A stretch of 64,000 nt of DNA, from contig NZ_WNJL01000011.1 in the NCBI RefSeq assembly GCF_010378095.1, forward strand, positions 62,001-126,000, written 5' to 3'. A program made the position numbers and the translations under genes. Position 1 is the stretch's first letter, and the number at the start of each line of letters is the position of its first letter. The notes beneath the pieces were generated by a model. It was given only the letters and a program-made list of their open reading frames with translations, searched no databases and was not told the origin of the DNA. The DNA is from Acidithiobacillus ferrianus (lineage in GTDB: Bacteria > Pseudomonadota > Gammaproteobacteria > Acidithiobacillales > Acidithiobacillaceae). Below, piece by piece: positions 27,455 through 36,423 of this stretch.

Positions 27455-28320
27455 TGACGTAAGGTTTCCTCCACGGCGGCAGTCTGCGGCAAGGCTCCCG
27501 TCCACAACCGGAAGCTCTCCGCGCCCTGTTCCACCAGCATGCCCAGCCCGTCTATCGCGCGCAACCCGCATTGCCGGGCCGCGCGTAACAAAGGCGTGTC
27601 CAGGGGGTTATAGACGATATCATACACACTGCCATCTCTGGGCATGCGGGACAAATCCAGCTCCGGGTGATTTTCTCCGTGCAAACCCCGCGCGCTGGTA
27701 TTCACCAGCAGGGCGGTATCCGGCAGCGCCACCGCCAAGGCCGCCCCATCCAGGGGGAGGGGATGCACCGGCAGGTCGGGAAAGTGGGCGGCCAAGGCCT
27801 CGGCGCGTTGAAGGTGGCGATTGGCGAGATAAATGACCGGGCATCCGGCATGACCCAGCGCGTAAATCACCGCCCGGGCAGCGCCTCCCGCCCCGATGAC
27901 GGTCGCTGGATACCGCCGCCAGCGATCGCCTGCGGCACGTTCCAGCGCCCGTTGGAAGCCCAGCGCATCGGTATTGTGACCTTCTGTGCCCATCGGCGTG
28001 AAACATATGGTATTGACGGCGCCGATGGCGCGCGCGGCCGGACTGAGCCGCCGCATTCCGGACAATACCGCTTCCTTGTGGGGAACGGTAACATTCACCC
28101 CACGCACGCCGAGCGCGGACAGCCCGGCCAATGCCGTGGTGACTTCCGCGTCATGCACCGGGAACGGCACATAGACGAAGTCCAGCACCTGCTGGACGGC
28201 AAAGAGATGGTGCATCCATGGCGAAAGACTATGGGCGAGCGGATCGCCGATGATGCCATAAACGGCGGTTCCACCGCCGGGATGCCAAGACGCGGCGCCC
28301 TCAGACGACGGGGATGTCAT
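27424..28320 (-). CDS. aroE: shikimate dehydrogenase
   Basis: Reduces 3-dehydroshikimate with NADPH in aromatic amino acid synthesis. The 298-residue product has the substrate site HSLSPWMHH near 30, the catalytic lysine in VTVPHKEAV, NTDALGF and the nucleotide-binding GAGGAARAV. ATG 28320 overlaps anmK by 20 bases. The upstream in-frame extension to 28533 lies inside anmK and is rejected. About 20 residues precede the usual N-terminus. Confidence 0.95.
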   Translation of the reverse strand: MTSPSSEGAASWHPGGGTAVYGIIGDPLAHSLSPWMHHLFAVQQVLDFVYVPFPVHDAEVTTALAGLSALGVRGVNVTVPHKEAVLSGMRRLSPAARAIGAVNTICFTPMGTEGHNTDALGFQRALERAAGDRWRRYPATVIGAGGAARAVIYALGHAGCPVIYLANRHLQRAEALAAHFPDLPVHPLPLDGAALAVALPDTALLVNTSARGLHGENHPELDLSRMPRDGSVYDIVYNPLDTPLLRAARQCGLRAIDGLGMLVEQGAESFRLWTGALPQTAAVEETLRQWLQTRNTSR

Positions 28321-29476
28321 GGCAGGAACTCTTTTCCACTGGTGTCGTGAGCAACTGGGAGAGCAGAGCGGGCCAATTATCTCCCGGCAGGATATTGCCG
28401 AGGGTGACGCCTCGCCGCGCTCCGGTAATCCCGGTGATCGGCAATCGTCGCCCCTGCAAGCACTGGCCGCCCAGCCAGGCAAAGGCGATGGCCTCCAGAG
28501 CCTGACTGGGAATCCCGCTATGCCGTCCACCATGCAAGATGCGCGTGGCTGGCAAAAAATCCTGCAAGGCCCGCATCAGCGCCGGGTTTTCCGCCCCGCC
28601 GCCAAACACCAGCATCTCCGCGGCCCCAGGCGTCCAACTGGTGATCGCTTGCGCCACGGAAGCTGCCGTCAACGCCGTCAGGGAAGCCAAAAAATCCTCG
28701 ACAGACCCCTGCCAAGACGACCACCACTGCGCCACCAGCGGTGCTCCGAAGGTTTCCCGTCCGGTGCTTTTAGGGGGGGGCTGCTGGAAAAAAGGCAGGG
28801 AGGACAACCACTCCGTCAGCCGCGGCATATCACAGCGTCCCGCAGCCGCCCGCCGGCCCCCCTCGTCACAGGAGTGCCGTCCGCCGCTGCACAATTGCAT
28901 CGCCGCGTCCAGGAGCACATTGCCCGGCCCGCAGTCGAAGGCCAATACCGGACGATCCTCCTCGCTGCCGGGTAACCAGGTCACGTTGGCCATACCACCG
29001 AGATTGAGCAACAAACGCGGTTGCGCTTCCTGGAAACAGTATTGATGAAAAGGCGGCACCAGCGGCGCGCCCTCGCCGCCAGCCGCCACGTCGGCACGCC
29101 GGAAATCGTGAACCACCGTCAGACCGGTCGCTACGGCAACGTCCGCCGCCGCGCCGATCTGCAGGGTAAAGCCGGGTACCGCACGCGGCTGGTGGCGAAT
29201 GGTCTGGCCATGCAAGGCGATAAAGTCCACGGGACCGAGACGAACGATGGCTTCCTGTGCCACCTCCGCGTAACAGGCACCGAGACGGCGATCCAGTTGC
29301 GCCATGGCGTCGACACTCAACGGACCGTTCGCCGCCAGCACCTCCGCCCGCAAATCCGGGTCGAAGGGCTTACTCAATACTCCCCGGTAACCCGCACAGC
29401 CCGCCACCCGGAGATCCAGTACGGCGGCATCGACACCGTCCGCGCTGCTTCCGGACATCAACCCCAGGCCACGCAA
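28301..29476 (-). CDS. anmK: anhydro-N-acetylmuramic acid kinase
   Basis: Converts anhydroMurNAc to MurNAc 6-phosphate in peptidoglycan recycling. The 391-residue product starts with GLMSGSSADGVDAA, the ATP-binding motif of the family (usually MSGTS; a serine replaces threonine here). It contains LHGQTIRH, VVHDFRRADVAAGG, LLNLGGMANVTWL and FDCGPGN, and VFGGGAENP near the C-terminus. It sits between slyD and aroE on the minus strand. Confidence 0.95.
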   Translation of the reverse strand: MRGLGLMSGSSADGVDAAVLDLRVAGCAGYRGVLSKPFDPDLRAEVLAANGPLSVDAMAQLDRRLGACYAEVAQEAIVRLGPVDFIALHGQTIRHQPRAVPGFTLQIGAAADVAVATGLTVVHDFRRADVAAGGEGAPLVPPFHQYCFQEAQPRLLLNLGGMANVTWLPGSEEDRPVLAFDCGPGNVLLDAAMQLCSGGRHSCDEGGRRAAAGRCDMPRLTEWLSSLPFFQQPPPKSTGRETFGAPLVAQWWSSWQGSVEDFLASLTALTAASVAQAITSWTPGAAEMLVFGGGAENPALMRALQDFLPATRILHGGRHSGIPSQALEAIAFAWLGGQCLQGRRLPITGITGARRGVTLGNILPGDNWPALLSQLLTTPVEKSSCHDIPVV

Positions 29477-29525
29477 GGCCCTTCACCCTCTTCGGAGCAG
29501 GGGTGGTCGATACGGGAACGATCTC

Positions 29526-30014
29526 TCAATGCCCCTCGCCATGAGTCCCATGACCATGGACATGACCATGAGCCAATTCTTCGGCATTGGCATCCCGCAC
29601 CTCCAGCACGGTCACATCGAAGTTCAGGGTCATCCCGGCGAGAGGATGGTTCAGGTCGACGGTGATCTCATCGCCCTCGATATCGATCACCGTCGCGAGA
29701 CGCGAGCCCTCTTCGGTCATCGTCTCAAACTGCGTACCGATCTCCAGTTCTTCGGGATCGTCGAAATCCTCCACGCCCACCACTTCGACCAAGTCTTCGT
29801 CCCAATCGCCGTAACCCTCCTCAGGAGGGATGGAGACCTGCAACTTGTCGCCCGCGCGGCGCCCCGCCAGGGCCTGCTCCAGACCAGGGATGATGCCGTG
29901 GTGGCCGTGCAGATAAATAAGGGGCTCTTCACCCACGGAACTGTCGATCAGTTCCCCTTCTTCATCGGTCAGGGAATAGTCGATAGTGACTACTTTGTCT
30001 TTGCTGATCATCAT
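29526..30014 (-). CDS. slyD: FKBP-type peptidyl-prolyl isomerase SlyD
   Basis: Proline isomerase and chaperone with a metal-binding tail. The 162-residue product has the split FKBP domain (IPGLEQALAGRRAGDKLQVS) with an inserted flap (about 70-120) and a histidine-rich C-terminus (HGHVHGHGTHGEGH), typical of the nickel-binding SlyD tail though short and cysteine-free. Two adjacent ATGs at 30014 and 30011 are possible starts. Confidence 0.93.
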   Translation of the reverse strand: MMISKDKVVTIDYSLTDEEGELIDSSVGEEPLIYLHGHHGIIPGLEQALAGRRAGDKLQVSIPPEEGYGDWDEDLVEVVGVEDFDDPEELEIGTQFETMTEEGSRLATVIDIEGDEITVDLNHPLAGMTLNFDVTVLEVRDANAEELAHGHVHGHGTHGEGH

Positions 30015-30082
30015 GGCACTGGTCCTGTAGATTGAGGGTAGGAAAGGAAGGGGGAACTCTAAGCGACTCTGCCGGAGAGATT

Positions 30083-31096
30083 CTAGCCCGGCTGGGCGGA
30101 AACGGCAAAATGTTCCGGATCTTCCCAGTAGCGCCAGTGGGGTTCCAGGATCTCACTGAACGCATCGATCCACCGCGGGTGGTCATTGAGTGCCGGAATA
30201 TAACGCAGCACCTTGCCGCCGGCCTGCAGGAAGGTTTCCTTCCCTTCCATAGCGATCTCCTGCAACGTTTCCACGCAATCCGCCGTGAAGCCGGGACAAA
30301 CGACGTCAACACGACGAACCCCGGAGCGACCCAGTTCCATGAGCATCTTATCCGTGTAAGGTTTCAGCCATTGGGCGGCGCCAAAACGGCTTTGAAAGCT
30401 TTGTGTCCACTGGTCGTCAGACAAGCCTAGCGCCTGCACCAGCAGGGCCGTGGTCTTCTCGCACTGGGCACGATAGGGATCCCCCCGGGTAATGCACGCC
30501 TGAGGCAGGCCATGAAAAGAAATCAACAGACGTTCCGCCGGACCATGTTCCTGCCACCAGGCGCGAATATTTTCCGCCAGCGCGCGAATATAGGCCGGGT
30601 GAGCGTGCCAATCCCGGATCATGCGGATTTCCGGGATCTCCCGCCAACCGCGCAGGGTGTGAGCGACGGCGTCGAAAATGGAGGCGGTGGTGGCTGCGGC
30701 ATATTGGGCATAGAGAGGCACCACCAGAATCTTATGGCAACCCGCATCGCGCAAGGCGGCCATACCTCGCGCCACCGATGGATTCCCATAACGCATGGCC
30801 AGTTCAACCCGCACCTCATCGGGGAATCGCCGCGCCCAACGCGCTTGCAGGGCGTTACACTGACGCTGGCTGTACACCAGCAGAGGGGAGCCCTCCGGCA
30901 ACCAGATGCTGGCATAGTTCCGCGCCGAGCGGGTGGGGCGAGTCAGCAGAACGGGACCATTCAATATGGGCCACCAGAGGATGCGCGGCAGCTCTACCAC
31001 TCGGGTATCACTGAGAAACGCGCGCAGGTAGCGGCGCACCGCCGGCGCGGTGGGCGCGTCGGGCGTGCCCAGATTGACGATCAGGATACCAATCAC
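30083..31096 (-). CDS. hemH: ferrochelatase
   Basis: Inserts Fe(II) into protoporphyrin IX at the membrane in the last step of haem synthesis. The 337-residue product begins IGILIVNLGTPDAPT and has VVPLYAQYAAATTAS, the metal-site histidine in LISFHGLPQ, GDPYRAQCEKT and CPGFTADCVETL with the conserved glutamate. It overlaps the exonuclease gene by four bases. Confidence 0.96.
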   Translation of the reverse strand: MIGILIVNLGTPDAPTAPAVRRYLRAFLSDTRVVELPRILWWPILNGPVLLTRPTRSARNYASIWLPEGSPLLVYSQRQCNALQARWARRFPDEVRVELAMRYGNPSVARGMAALRDAGCHKILVVPLYAQYAAATTASIFDAVAHTLRGWREIPEIRMIRDWHAHPAYIRALAENIRAWWQEHGPAERLLISFHGLPQACITRGDPYRAQCEKTTALLVQALGLSDDQWTQSFQSRFGAAQWLKPYTDKMLMELGRSGVRRVDVVCPGFTADCVETLQEIAMEGKETFLQAGGKVLRYIPALNDHPRWIDAFSEILEPHWRYWEDPEHFAVSAQPG

Positions 31097-31872
31097 ACCT
31101 CATCTCCAAGCGTGATGGAGACGGGGGCGTGATCCGAGGGGCGCGCCGCCGCACGCGCGCCGCCGTCGATCACCACCGCCTGCGCGCGCGCCAGGAGAGG
31201 CGTCGAGGCCAGGATCAGATCGATACGTAATCCCTGGTTGCGGCGGAAGGCCGCCGCACGATAATCCCACCAACTCCACTCTCGCGTTTCCGGATGGAGA
31301 CTGCGATAGGCATCGTGCAGTCCGAGGTCCAGAAGATGGCCCAAGGCGGCCCGCTCGGCGGGCGAGCAGAGGATGCCTTCTCCCCAGGCAACGGGGTCGT
31401 AAACATCCCGTGCGTCAGGGGCGATATTGAAATCCCCTACGAGCAAAAGTTGTGGCCAGCGCCGCAACTCTTCGGCGACGAACGCACGCAGACGTGCCAG
31501 CCACTGCAATTTGTAGGGATATTTGTCGCTATCCACGGACTGGCCGTTGGGGACATAGACATTGACCACACGCACAGCGCCGAAGCTGGCGGCGCACAAC
31601 CGCGCCTGGCCATCCGTGCCGTCGGGCCAGCCGCAACACACCGCTTCGGGAGCCCTCCGGCTGAGTATGGCCACGCCATTGTAGGTAGGCTGCCCGTGAT
31701 AGAATGACTGGTAGCCCGCCGCCGCCAGTTCGGCCACCGGAAAACGCGCGTCGACCAGCTTGGTTTCCTGCAGACAGAGGATATCCGGCCGCTCACCGGC
31801 AAGCCACTCCAGTACCTGCGGAAACCGGACGTTGAGGGAGTTGACATTCCAGGTGGCCACTTTCACCGGCAT
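31093..31872 (-). CDS. xthA: exodeoxyribonuclease III-family AP endonuclease (first copy)
   Basis: DNA repair nuclease acting at abasic sites. The 259-residue product has the metal and catalytic motifs VATWNVNSLNVR, LCLQETK, VVNVYVPNGQ, LLVGDFNIAPDARDV, a WSWWDYR segment and a terminal SDHAPV. The start is ATG 31872, which overlaps the GST stop (TAATG). An upstream ATG at 31884 is possible. A second, different exonuclease III gene lies at 33750. Confidence 0.94.
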   Translation of the reverse strand: MPVKVATWNVNSLNVRFPQVLEWLAGERPDILCLQETKLVDARFPVAELAAAGYQSFYHGQPTYNGVAILSRRAPEAVCCGWPDGTDGQARLCAASFGAVRVVNVYVPNGQSVDSDKYPYKLQWLARLRAFVAEELRRWPQLLLVGDFNIAPDARDVYDPVAWGEGILCSPAERAALGHLLDLGLHDAYRSLHPETREWSWWDYRAAAFRRNQGLRIDLILASTPLLARAQAVVIDGGARAAARPSDHAPVSITLGDEV

Positions 31873-32474
31873 TACTGGGGCCATGTGTCACGAACACTGG
31901 GACGCAAGCGCATCGCGTGCATCCAGGTCATCAATTCAGGGAACTGCGGCAGGCAGTCGGGCGCACGCAAGTCGACATAACCCACGGCGGCGACCGTCGC
32001 GATCTGCGCCAGGGACAACACCGGCGCCGTGGCCGCGTCTACCCAGAGGCGGGTCTCCTCCTGCAACACCGCCAATGCGGCAAGCACCTTGCCCCGGGCG
32101 CGTTGCAATACATCGGGATCCTGACAGTCGGTCGCACGCCGCTGCTCCAGCACCCAGGACACCGTCGCATCCATGATACCACCGGCCAGCGCCTCGATGC
32201 GCAACGCCTCGAGGCGCGCGTCCGGATCCAGCGGGAGGAGGGGAGGGTCAGGATACAGAACTTCCAAATACTGGATGATCACCGCCGAATCATACACCGC
32301 CGACCCGTCGTTCCGTAAAAGTACCGGGATCTTACCCAGCGGATTATGCGTCAACGCGGGGTGATCGGGGTCGCGGAGATTCACCCACTCCACCGTGCAG
32401 GGAATGGCTTTTTCCTGGAGGGCGATTCTCACCTTCCGGGCGTAGGGACTGGTTTGCGTGGCATAGAGTCGCAT
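31872..32474 (-). CDS. glutathione S-transferase family protein
   Basis: A 200-residue protein with an N-terminal thioredoxin-like domain (MRLYATQTSPYARKVRIALQ, then NPLGKIPVLL and VYDSAVIIQYLE) and an all-helical C-terminal domain. The SPYARKVR start resembles the YfcF/YibF-type bacterial GSTs. The substrate is unknown. It is the first gene of the long minus-strand run and is divergent from rlmJ. Confidence 0.88.
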   Translation of the reverse strand: MRLYATQTSPYARKVRIALQEKAIPCTVEWVNLRDPDHPALTHNPLGKIPVLLRNDGSAVYDSAVIIQYLEVLYPDPPLLPLDPDARLEALRIEALAGGIMDATVSWVLEQRRATDCQDPDVLQRARGKVLAALAVLQEETRLWVDAATAPVLSLAQIATVAAVGYVDLRAPDCLPQFPELMTWMHAMRLRPSVRDTWPQ

Positions 32475-32488
32475 TTCTGGTTCTCCTG

Positions 32489-32520
32489 TTGACAGGGATG
32501 TCGCCGCTTTCTGCTATCAT
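32489..32520 (+). promoter_or_regulatory. candidate sigma-70 promoter for rlmJ
   Basis: A perfect TTGACA at 32489-32494 and TGCTATCAT, an extended -10 (TGn plus TATCAT at 32515-32520), lie upstream of rlmJ. The spacer is 20 bases, longer than the ideal 17, but the extended -10 may compensate. Transcription would begin about 40 bases before the ATG. Confidence 0.5.
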
Positions 32521-32565
32521 GACGAAAGCATCGTCCCAAGCCAACCCCGAAACGATAACCAGCCC

Positions 32566-33402
32566 ATGAATTACGATCATCACTACCATGCCGGCAATAG
32601 CGCCGACTGTATCAAGCATCTGGCCCTGAGTCTCACCCTCCACATCCTGATCCGTAAGGATACACCGCTGGCTTATATCGACACCCATGCCGGGGCCGGG
32701 CGCTATGTCTTGGGGAAGGAGGGCGAACACCTGCAAGGTATTTCACGTCTGTGGGCGGATCGACGCAACCTGCCGCAGGCCGGCACCTGGCTGAAAGTCG
32801 TTGGCCACGAAAATGCAGACGGTTTGCTGCGCCATTATCCCGGCTCCCCCGCGCTCGCCGCCGCGTTGCTCCGACCCGGAGACCGGATGGTGCTCTGCGA
32901 GCGCCAGCCGGAGGTGGCGGCGTGCCTACGGAAAACCCTCGGCAAGCGGCCGCACACCAGCATTCTCGCCGAGGACGGCTATCACGCGCTTTTCGGGCAG
33001 ATCCCACCGCCGGAAAAGCGCGGGTTGGTCCTCATCGACCCCCCTTTTGAGCGCCATGACGAATGGAAGCGCCTTGCCGACAGCCTGATCCGCGCTTATG
33101 CACGCTGGCCGCAAGGGGTGTATCTCATCTGGTACCCGGTAAAAATCCGCGGTACGATCACGCGGTTGTGGCAGGCTTTGCGCGAACGTCTGCCAGCCTT
33201 CGTCTACGAGTCGCTGCAGATGCCGGAGGAAGGTCGGGAACAGCTTTTCGGCAGCGGGCTGATCCTGGTCAACCCGCCCTGGGGTCTGCGCGAGGCCCTG
33301 GCCGCCGCGCTGACAGAACTGGGTCCGCGGCTTGCGTCACCACAAAGTGGCGGGTCGTGGTCCCTGCGCTGTCACGGTTGGACGGCCCAGCACAAGGATT
33401 GA
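32566..33402 (+). CDS. rlmJ: 23S rRNA (adenine2030-N6)-methyltransferase RlmJ
   Basis: Methylates A2030 of 23S rRNA. The 278-residue product starts MNYDHHYHAGNSADCIKH, characteristic of RlmJ, and has YIDTHAGAGRY (SAM site) and the catalytic DPPFERHDEW motif near residue 165. Length is normal. It opens a plus-strand run that continues to prmB. Confidence 0.96.
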   Translation: MNYDHHYHAGNSADCIKHLALSLTLHILIRKDTPLAYIDTHAGAGRYVLGKEGEHLQGISRLWADRRNLPQAGTWLKVVGHENADGLLRHYPGSPALAAALLRPGDRMVLCERQPEVAACLRKTLGKRPHTSILAEDGYHALFGQIPPPEKRGLVLIDPPFERHDEWKRLADSLIRAYARWPQGVYLIWYPVKIRGTITRLWQALRERLPAFVYESLQMPEEGREQLFGSGLILVNPPWGLREALAAALTELGPRLASPQSGGSWSLRCHGWTAQHKD

Positions 33403-33452
33403 GACATGGCCCCCACGCACGTCATCGGACAATTTACCCATAAGGATTGACC

Positions 33453-33737
33453 ATGGATCCCTCAACACTTCCCAACATCGATCATGTGCGTAAGCTGCTC
33501 CTCTATGGCGGCCCGTCGGCACAGTTTCAGGGAGAATTGGCCAAGCAACCGGATCAGGAGATCAGCGTCGCTGTACTCTATCAATTGGCCCTGCGCTACG
33601 GCGTGATCAGCCCGACGGCGGCCCGGGAAGGGCTGACTCTGCTCGCCACCGCGGGCGCCGCCGGAGATGCCGGGCGCGCCATCCTGGAGCGGGTGCTGGC
33701 CGAGGGTGACTTTCTGGCGGTACGGGTGATGCGTTGA
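33453..33737 (+). CDS. hypothetical protein, 94 residues
   Basis: A small, probably cytoplasmic helical protein without signal peptide or membrane segment. ATG 33453 is preceded by AAGGA at a good distance; a TTG at 33447 is also in frame. The composition is ordinary for the region and it lies 12 bases before the second exonuclease III gene, so it is probably translated in the same operon. No family recognised. Confidence 0.7.
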   Translation: MDPSTLPNIDHVRKLLLYGGPSAQFQGELAKQPDQEISVAVLYQLALRYGVISPTAAREGLTLLATAGAAGDAGRAILERVLAEGDFLAVRVMR

Positions 33738-33749
33738 GCGGCCGGAACC

Positions 33750-34511
33750 ATGCGCCTGGTTAGCTGGAATGTGAACGGTTGGCGCGCCATCTGGCGCAAG
33801 GGTTTGCGCGACTGGGTCGCAGCGACGCGACCGGATCTGCTGTGTGTCCAGGAAAGCAAGACCGATCCGGACCGCCTGCCGGCTACAGAGACCGTGCTGG
33901 CGGACTACGATGGCTTCTGGGCTGTGGCCGAGCGCCCCGGTTACAGCGGCGTGACCACTTTCAGCAAAGCGCCCTGCCGGTCAGTGGCAACAGGATTGGG
34001 CATCCCCCGCTTCGACCGGGAAGGACGCGTGGTCGTCACCGACTGTGGTGATTTCGATCTGTACAACGTCTACTTTCCCAACGGCAAAAAAGATCGTGAA
34101 CGCCTGGCCTTCAAACTGGATTTCTACAGCGCCTTCCTGGAGCGGATCAACGCCCGGGTGGCCGCAGGTCGACCGGTGGTGTTCTGCGGGGACGTCAACA
34201 CCGCCCATCAGGCCATCGATCTGGCGCGCCCCAAAGAGAATGCGAAGATATCGGGCTTTCTCCCCGAGGAGCGCGCCTGCCTGGACCAATGGGCGGCGGC
34301 CGGCTGGGTGGACAGCTTCCGCCACCTGTACCCGGATACCGTGCGCTATTCCTGGTGGAGTCAACGCACCAACGCCCGCGCCCGCAATATTGGCTGGCGC
34401 CTGGATTATTTCTGGATACACGAAAGCCTGCTGCCGCGCCTGCGCAGTGCGGGGATCGCCACCGAGGTGACGGGCTCCGATCACTGCCCGGTCTGGCTGG
34501 AGTTGGACTGA
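33750..34511 (+). CDS. xth: exodeoxyribonuclease III (second copy)
   Basis: A 253-residue AP endonuclease of the ExoIII family. It has MRLVSWNVNGWRAI, LLCVQESK, YNVYFPNG, FCGDVNTAHQAIDL, the YSWWSQR segment and a terminal GSDHCPVWLEL. It starts 12 bases after the 94-residue gene and its stop directly abuts the prmB start. It differs from the copy at 31093 in the length of the N-terminal loop (GWRAIWRKGL) and other motifs, so it is a distinct subfamily and not a recent duplicate. Confidence 0.93.
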   Translation: MRLVSWNVNGWRAIWRKGLRDWVAATRPDLLCVQESKTDPDRLPATETVLADYDGFWAVAERPGYSGVTTFSKAPCRSVATGLGIPRFDREGRVVVTDCGDFDLYNVYFPNGKKDRERLAFKLDFYSAFLERINARVAAGRPVVFCGDVNTAHQAIDLARPKENAKISGFLPEERACLDQWAAAGWVDSFRHLYPDTVRYSWWSQRTNARARNIGWRLDYFWIHESLLPRLRSAGIATEVTGSDHCPVWLELD

Positions 34512-35423
34512 ATGGATCTCGAACGATACGCCGCCCTCGCGCGTTCCACCCTGCACACGGTAATCGACTACCGGCGCTGGGGAGCCAGCCGTTTTGCCGC
34601 TGCCCGGCTCGATTTCAGCCAAGGCCAGCAATATCCCCGCGCCGAAGCCGACACGCTGCTCGCGCGGGCGCTGCACCTGGAGCCGGAAGACCTTGCGGAA
34701 TTCGGCGCGGCCCGCCTGCTGGACAGCGAAAAGAGGGTAACACTCAATTACTTCTACCAACGGGAGATGCTTCGCCGTCCCGCCGCCTACATCACCGGCG
34801 AGGCTTGGTTTGCCGGGCTGCGTTTTGGCATCGACGAGCGCGTCCTCATCCCGCGCAGCCTGCTCGAGCCCTTTATCGAGGAAGGTTTCGCGCCTTGGGT
34901 GGCGGAGTCGCAGGTGCAACGGATTCTAGAGATTGGCACCGGTTCCGGCTGCATGGCCGTCGCCCTCGCCCTGCGCTTTCCGGACGCGGAGGTGGACGCC
35001 GTGGACATTTCCGCGGAGGCCCTCGCTGTGGCGCGTGCCAATGTCCGGCGCCATGGCCTGGAAGATCGCGTGCATCTGCACCAATCCGACCTCTTTGCGG
35101 CATTGGATAGGCAACGATATGACCTCATCCTCAGCAACCCGCCCTACGTGGATGCCGCGGCCATGGCGCAACTGCCTCCGGAATACCAGCACGAGCCCCA
35201 CATCGCCCTGGCCGCGGGCGACGATGGCCTGGACTGCCTGCTCCCCCTGTTGGAACAGTCTCCGCATTATCTGCGGCCTGGCGGCATCCTGGTGGTAGAA
35301 ACCGGCGACGCGGAAGAAGCCCTGATTCGCCGCCGCCCCGATCTGCCCATGATCTGGCTGGAGCATCCGGCGGGCGGTTCAGGGGTTTTTCTCCTGGTGG
35401 CGACGGCCGGCGGCGGATTTTAG
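34512..35423 (+). CDS. prmB: ribosomal protein L3 glutamine methyltransferase PrmB
   Basis: Methylates a glutamine of ribosomal protein uL3. The 303-residue product has the SAM motif EIGTGSGCMAVALA, VDISAEALAVAR and the catalytic NPPYVD. The N-terminal region (RWGASRF, PRAEADTLLARAL and RRPAAYITGEAWFAGL) fits PrmB rather than PrmC. The stop is 15 bases from the convergent LysR gene. Confidence 0.94.
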   Translation: MDLERYAALARSTLHTVIDYRRWGASRFAAARLDFSQGQQYPRAEADTLLARALHLEPEDLAEFGAARLLDSEKRVTLNYFYQREMLRRPAAYITGEAWFAGLRFGIDERVLIPRSLLEPFIEEGFAPWVAESQVQRILEIGTGSGCMAVALALRFPDAEVDAVDISAEALAVARANVRRHGLEDRVHLHQSDLFAALDRQRYDLILSNPPYVDAAAMAQLPPEYQHEPHIALAAGDDGLDCLLPLLEQSPHYLRPGGILVVETGDAEEALIRRRPDLPMIWLEHPAGGSGVFLLVATAGGGF

Positions 35424-35438
35424 GTGGCACGCACGGAT

Positions 35439-36332
35439 TCAGCCGTCCGCCGCCAGCAACTCCAGAAAAGCACGTACCGCCCGCGACCGAAAATCGGCCC
35501 TGGGGCGGATAAGATACAGGGTCCAAAACAGCCCCCGGGGGGGCTCCAGACGCAGCGAGGCCAAGGGCCAGCGCACTTTATCCAGGGCCTCCACCGAGGC
35601 AAAGCCGATCCCCAGCCCCGCCGCTACCGCATCCCGCAACGCCTCTACCCCGGTAACCTCCACGCTGTAACGAGCCCGCAGACCCGCGCAGGCGATGGCC
35701 GCTTCCACCCGCCGGCGGATCCCTGAATGCACCTCGCGCCAGACGATGGGCTCCGCCAATACCTCTTCCCAGCGCACCCATTGCCGACCTTCCCGCACCC
35801 AGGGATGGTCTCGCGGCAAAATAGCCACCAGTTCATCCTCCCGCCAAGCGGTCTGCTCCATATGCTGAGGCAGGCTGCCGCCCCCTATCTGTTCTTCGGT
35901 AAACAGCAAATCCCAGGCGCTCAACGGCAGGTTATCCGTGAGCGGCCCGGTCTTGAGTTGCAATTGCACACCCGGATAGCGCCCGCGAAAGCGGGCCAGA
36001 TGTTCCATGAGAAAGTAATTGGCCACCGTATTACTGGCCGCGATACGCAGGCTCCCTTCCTGCAGGGCATGCCGCCGTGCCGACCAGTTTTCCACCGCAT
36101 CGAGACTTTCCCGCAGACGACGCGCACAGGGCAGCAAGGACTCCCCCGCCGCGGTCAAGCGGATCCCTCGTCCCGCCCGCTGATACAGGGGCTCTCCGAC
36201 CGCCGCCTGCAGGGTGCGCAATCGCTCGGAAACAGCGGGCTGACTGCGCTTCAGCACCTGGGCACCTGCACCCACGCCGTTGGCCTCCGCCACCGCCAGA
36301 AAGGTCAGCAATTCTTCCGCATGGATTCTCAT
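35439..36332 (-). CDS. LysR-family transcriptional regulator
   Basis: A 297-residue regulator with an N-terminal winged HTH (ELLTFLAVAEANGVGAGAQV, then QPAVSERLRTLQ) and a periplasmic-binding-protein-like effector domain. ATG 36332 (MRIHAEELL) is preferred to ATG 36362. It is divergent from the MFS exporter across a 91-base AT-rich gap, the usual arrangement for a LysR protein controlling its neighbour (inference). The ligand is unknown. Confidence 0.92.
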   Translation of the reverse strand: MRIHAEELLTFLAVAEANGVGAGAQVLKRSQPAVSERLRTLQAAVGEPLYQRAGRGIRLTAAGESLLPCARRLRESLDAVENWSARRHALQEGSLRIAASNTVANYFLMEHLARFRGRYPGVQLQLKTGPLTDNLPLSAWDLLFTEEQIGGGSLPQHMEQTAWREDELVAILPRDHPWVREGRQWVRWEEVLAEPIVWREVHSGIRRRVEAAIACAGLRARYSVEVTGVEALRDAVAAGLGIGFASVEALDKVRWPLASLRLEPPRGLFWTLYLIRPRADFRSRAVRAFLELLAADG

Positions 36333-36423
36333 TGGCTTTTCCGATGAGTCTGTGTAAATCAATCTATTGGTCGAATATTAATGTGAGCGTTACATTGGGG
36401 CAACTTCCCAGGATCCAAATACC

